Assembly (NCBI GenBank): GCA_016868105.1
Contig: VGIA01000016.1
Location: 1 to 35,439, forward strand
Origin: Betaproteobacteria bacterium
GTDB taxonomy: Bacteria > Pseudomonadota > Gammaproteobacteria > Burkholderiales > SG8-39
Reading direction: 5' to 3'
DNA: 35,439 bases
Each line of letters starts with the position of its first letter. Within the stretch, counting starts at the first letter, position 1. The position numbers were made by a program, and so were the translations under genes. The notes under the pieces are model-generated. The model was not told the DNA's origin, searched no databases, and saw only the letters and a list, made by a program, of their open reading frames with translations. Below are positions 33,343 to 35,439 of the stretch, in pieces.

Positions 33343-33663
33343 TCAGGCGATGTTGTCGATCAGCAGGTGTTCGACGACCTGGCCACCGACGATGTGCTTT
33401 TCCAGGACCTCCTGCGCGTCCTGCTTGGTCGGCACGTGGTACCAGGTGCCTTCCGGATAGACAACGACGGTCGGTCCGTGTTCGCAGTGATCGAGGCAAC
33501 CGGCGCGATTGATGCGCACCTCGCCCTTCAGGCCGGCCTTCGCGGCCCCGCTCTTCAGGTGATTGAAAATATCTTCGCTGGCGCGGCCCAGGCAGCAGCC
33601 GCGCGGATGGCCGGCGGGCCGCTCGTTGAGGCAGACGAAGACGTGTCGCTTAAATCCGGCCAT
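33343..33663 (-). CDS. Thioredoxin-like [2Fe-2S] ferredoxin
   Basis: The 106-residue protein begins FKRHVFVCLNERPAGHP and has cysteines at 10, 22 and 23 (the last two in RGCCL), then AGCLDHCEHGPTVVVYPEGTWY, with the C-x3-C pair that completes the cluster. It is the small Shethna-like ferredoxin common in betaproteobacteria, a soluble electron carrier. ATG 33663 is chosen; a TTG two codons earlier is possible and neither has a strong ribosome-binding site. It is the first gene behind the second copy of the 16-bp palindrome and leads the amidohydrolase, cytochrome and molybdoenzyme genes, so it probably serves that pathway. Confidence 0.9.
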   Translation of the reverse strand: MAGFKRHVFVCLNERPAGHPRGCCLGRASEDIFNHLKSGAAKAGLKGEVRINRAGCLDHCEHGPTVVVYPEGTWYHVPTKQDAQEVLEKHIVGGQVVEHLLIDNIA

Positions 33664-33694
33664 CGGCAATTCTAGTGTGAATCGAGTCGCAACC

Positions 33695-33734
33695 CTAATC
33701 GCACGGCCGCGCGCGCGCTGTCAACTACTTGACA
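33695..33734 (-). promoter_or_regulatory. Promoter of the ferredoxin-amidohydrolase-molybdoenzyme operon, second copy of the operator
   Basis: TGTCAACTACTTGACA (33719-33734) matches the palindrome at 28248-28263 in 15 of 16 positions. On the minus strand TTGACA (33719-33724) is followed after 18 bases by GATTAG (33695-33700), the same spacing and nearly the same -10 as at the first site. The ferredoxin ATG lies about 32 bases downstream. The site is also upstream of the divergent Rieske gene. Confidence 0.68.
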
Positions 33735-33817
33735 CGAGGCTTCGTTTTCCAAGAGGACGCGCGATTGCCATGGTTACAATCCGCCCCTCGTCGCATCGTC
33801 CGAACGGGGGCCCCAGC

Positions 33818-34144
33818 GTGGCGAAGAAGGTGGCGAAGAAGGCGAAGGGAACAGTGCTGTGCAAGGCCGATGCGGTACCGGCCGATGGCCTGCTGCAATG
33901 CGCAGCGGGCAGTCTGAAAGTCTGCGTCGCGCGCTCCGGCAAGGACTTCTACGCCTTCCAGTCCGAGTGCCCGCACAAGCGCACGCCGCTGTGCGACGGC
34001 GCGCTTGACGGGCACGTGCTCACCTGCCTCGATCATATGTGGCAGTGGGACATCCGCAGCGGCGAACCCGAGGGCCTTGCCGAGCAGCCGATCAGGACGT
34101 TCAAGCTGCGGCGCGACGGCGACAGCCTCGTGCTCGTCGAATAG
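33818..34144 (+). CDS. Rieske [2Fe-2S] ferredoxin
   Basis: The 108-residue soluble protein carries the Rieske ligands Cys51-x-His53 (CPHKRT) and Cys70-x2-His73 (CLDHMW), with no catalytic oxygenase domain, so it is an electron-transfer ferredoxin. GTG 33818 is preceded by GGGGG at good spacing and by a TACAAT at 33775-33780 that could be a -10 box. An in-frame ATG at 33770 would add 16 residues of unlikely composition and erase that box. It is divergent from the ferredoxin-amidohydrolase operon across the shared palindrome and is followed by the triple-Mop gene. Its partner oxygenase or reductase is not in the window. Confidence 0.85.
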   Translation: MAKKVAKKAKGTVLCKADAVPADGLLQCAAGSLKVCVARSGKDFYAFQSECPHKRTPLCDGALDGHVLTCLDHMWQWDIRSGEPEGLAEQPIRTFKLRRDGDSLVLVE

Positions 34145-34171
34145 AAGTCGCGGAATCGAGGAGGGAATCCG

Positions 34172-34792
34172 ATGGAGATCAGCGCCTGCAACAGCATCGA
34201 CGGGACCGTCACGTCGATGAAGAAGGGAAAGGCGACCACCGATCTGCGCATGTCGAGCGCGATCGGCGAACTTGCGCTGGTCGTGACGAGCTCCGCCGTC
34301 GAGGCGCTGGCGCTTGCGCCTGGGGACACGGTGGTCGCGTACTTCCGCGAGATCGACGTCATGCTGACGGCCGGAGGCGGTACGATCAGCACCAAGAACC
34401 GCTTTCCCGCGCGCGTCGTCGGTGAGGTCAAGAAGGGGAACGTCACGGCCGAGTTCCAGCTCGCCCTCGCTGGCGGCAGGACGATCACCGCCGTGGTCGC
34501 CCGGGCGGCTGCGGAGGACATGGGTCTCGCGCCAGGCAGCGAAGTCCTCGCCTGCGTGCGCGAAGGCGACCTGCTGCTCGCCAAGGGCGGCCAGCTGAGC
34601 GTGCGCAATCGCAGCACGGGTACGATCACCGACCTGCGCCCGGGAACGGTGACCACCGAGGTCACCGTCGCGGTGGAGGGGGGTACCGTGCAGGCGTTGC
34701 TCGCCCGTTCCACCGCGGAGGCGATGCGCCTCGCGATGGGCGACCGCGTGCAGGCCCTGTCGCGTGAGCGCGACACCCTGCTCGCGCGCTGA
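34172..34792 (+). CDS. Triple TOBE/Mop-domain molybdate-binding protein
   Basis: The 206-residue protein consists of three tandem molbindin-like repeats of about 65 residues (roughly 3-66, 73-137 and 142-206). Each begins with SxxNxxxG(T/E)(V/I) and later shows the pattern LAPGDxVxAxxRExDxLL. Molbindins bind molybdate or tungstate oxyanions in the cytoplasm, usually with one or two such repeats per chain. GGAGGG precedes the ATG by six bases, 27 bases after the Rieske gene. Its neighbourhood contains a molybdopterin enzyme, so it plausibly stores molybdate for cofactor supply. No DNA-binding (ModE) or ABC domain is attached. Confidence 0.85.
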   Translation: MEISACNSIDGTVTSMKKGKATTDLRMSSAIGELALVVTSSAVEALALAPGDTVVAYFREIDVMLTAGGGTISTKNRFPARVVGEVKKGNVTAEFQLALAGGRTITAVVARAAAEDMGLAPGSEVLACVREGDLLLAKGGQLSVRNRSTGTITDLRPGTVTTEVTVAVEGGTVQALLARSTAEAMRLAMGDRVQALSRERDTLLAR

Positions 34793-34796
34793 ATCG

Positions 34797-34997
34797 GCGC
34801 GCGGGCCGCCCACGATAGCCGCTCGAGGCGGCGGCAAGTCCCTGACGCAGCGGCGCCGCGCGACCCCGGTCTGCGCGTCGAAGGGGCTCGTCGAGGGCGG
34901 GCCGGGCGTTCGCTTCGAGGCGACCTGGGTGGGCGACCCCTGGCCGGCGTTCCTCGTGCGCTTCGAGGGGCGCGTCTACGGATACCTGAACCGCTGC
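34797..34997 (+). pseudogene. Truncated Rieske-type ferredoxin remnant
   Basis: The frame reads ATPVCASKGL, then GVRFEATW, then PAFLVRFEGRVYGYLNRC. That is the usual N-terminal half of small Rieske proteins, up to the first cluster cysteine. The expected continuation (C-x-H and the second C-x2-H) is missing. Instead, after the codon for Cys at 34995-34997, the similarity changes to a different protein in another frame, and this frame stops at 35009. No convincing start codon is visible within 34797-34850. It appears to be the surviving 5' part of a deleted gene. Confidence 0.7.
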
Positions 34998-35344
34998 AGG
35001 AGTACCTGAGCGACATTTACGAGGAGGCTGACGAGCCGGCGTGGTCGGTGCCGCAGATCACCGAGACTCGCGCGGCGCTCGCGCGCCTGCTCGGCATCAA
35101 CCCGGCCGAGATCGCGTTCACCAAGAACACCACCGAGGGGCTGACGATCGCTGCCCACGCATTCGACCTCGCGGCCGGCGACAACATCGTGCTCACCGAC
35201 ATGGAGCACGTCGCCAAAGTCTGGGTGTGGAAGCACTGGCAGGCGAAGGGAGTGGAGATCCGCGTCGCGCGCAACCGCGCCGGCCGGCTGCCGGCGGAGG
35301 CGTTCGAGGAGGGCCTGCGCCACGCGCGCGCAGGCCGGGGCTAA
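34997..35344 (+). pseudogene. Internal fragment of a class V aminotransferase
   Basis: The frame reads EYLSDIYEEADEP, then ARLLGINPAEIAFTKNTTEGL, then DNIVLTDMEHVAKVWVW. These are N-terminal-half motifs of isopenicillin-N-epimerase/cysteine-desulfurase-like class V PLP enzymes. About 115 codons remain, without the N-terminus, the PLP lysine or the C-terminal domain, and the frame ends in TAA at 35342-35344. It abuts the Rieske remnant directly at about 34997, so both are probably products of one deletion. It cannot encode an active enzyme. Confidence 0.72.
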
Positions 35345-35439
35345 AGCCGCTTCCCCGGCAGCGCCTGAATGCGTCCCTGCACGTAGGTCGCGGCGACACA
35401 GCGGTCGTCGCCGAGCATGATGAGGGCGAACAGCTTCTC
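35341..35439 (-). CDS. C-terminal end of an unidentified protein (partial)
   Basis: Read on the minus strand, 32 codons ending in TAG at 35341-35343 give EKLFALIMLGDDRCVAATY followed by VQGRIQALPGKRL. The pattern of a short hydrophobic strand, GDDR, then VxATYVxGR, resembles the closing beta strands of amidohydrolase/deaminase composite domains. The fragment is too short to name. It overlaps the stop of the aminotransferase remnant by three bases. Confidence 0.55.
   Translation of the reverse strand, partial: EKLFALIMLGDDRCVAATYVQGRIQALPGKRL

Overview
The window is GC-rich (roughly two thirds G+C by eye), densely packed and almost wholly catabolic. It has tripartite-transporter (Bug/TctC) solute receptors, many start/stop overlaps and few gaps. 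This suggests a betaproteobacterium of the Burkholderiales type; that is inference from gene families, not from a marker gene. No rRNA, tRNA, CRISPR array, insertion sequence or phage gene was seen.

Region 1 (1-7485, plus strand) is an organophosphonate block. It holds the end of a phosphonoacetaldehyde dehydrogenase (PhnY-like), a Na/Pi transporter with a PhoU-like tail, a class III PLP enzyme closely resembling PbfA ((R)-1-hydroxy-2-aminoethylphosphonate ammonia-lyase), a DMT permease, a covalent-FAD/GcvT amine oxidoreductase and a 2-hydroxyacid dehydrogenase. Region 2 (18558-7482, minus strand) is one long run of abutting genes. It starts with a 2-aminoethylphosphonate ABC importer (binding protein, ATPase and a fused double permease), then PhnW transaminase, a HAD-IB phosphatase and a DUF4743/Nudix protein. 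It ends with a four-gene set: glutamine-synthetase-like ligase, Fe-alcohol dehydrogenase, gamma-glutamyl hydrolase and aldehyde dehydrogenase. PhnW and PbfA would both deliver phosphonoacetaldehyde to PhnY; phosphonoacetate hydrolase (PhnA) is not in the window. The last four genes look like a gamma-glutamylated amino-alcohol pathway.

Region 3 (18714-23351) is a divergent pair of transcription units: a Bug receptor plus class III aminotransferase on minus, and a DoeB-like zinc deacylase plus MFS permease on plus. A GCAACGTTGC palindrome lies between them and recurs in front of the glutamine-synthetase-like gene, which suggests one regulator for both.

Region 4 (23494-34792) pairs a transport operon (tctC-tctB-tctA-TSUP-Crp/Fnr) with an oxidative module: thioredoxin-like [2Fe-2S] ferredoxin, ACMSD-family amidohydrolase, di-haem cytochrome b-like membrane subunit, and a fused four-cluster ferredoxin/molybdopterin oxidoreductase. 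A Rieske ferredoxin and a triple-Mop molybdate-binding protein run divergently. The same TGTCAACTAGTTGACA palindrome, with the same promoter geometry, sits in front of the transport operon and the oxidative module, so the two halves are probably one regulon. Its substrate is probably an organic acid, unidentified here.

Region 5 (34797-35439) is a scar: a broken Rieske gene joined to a class V aminotransferase fragment, then the tail of an opposing gene.
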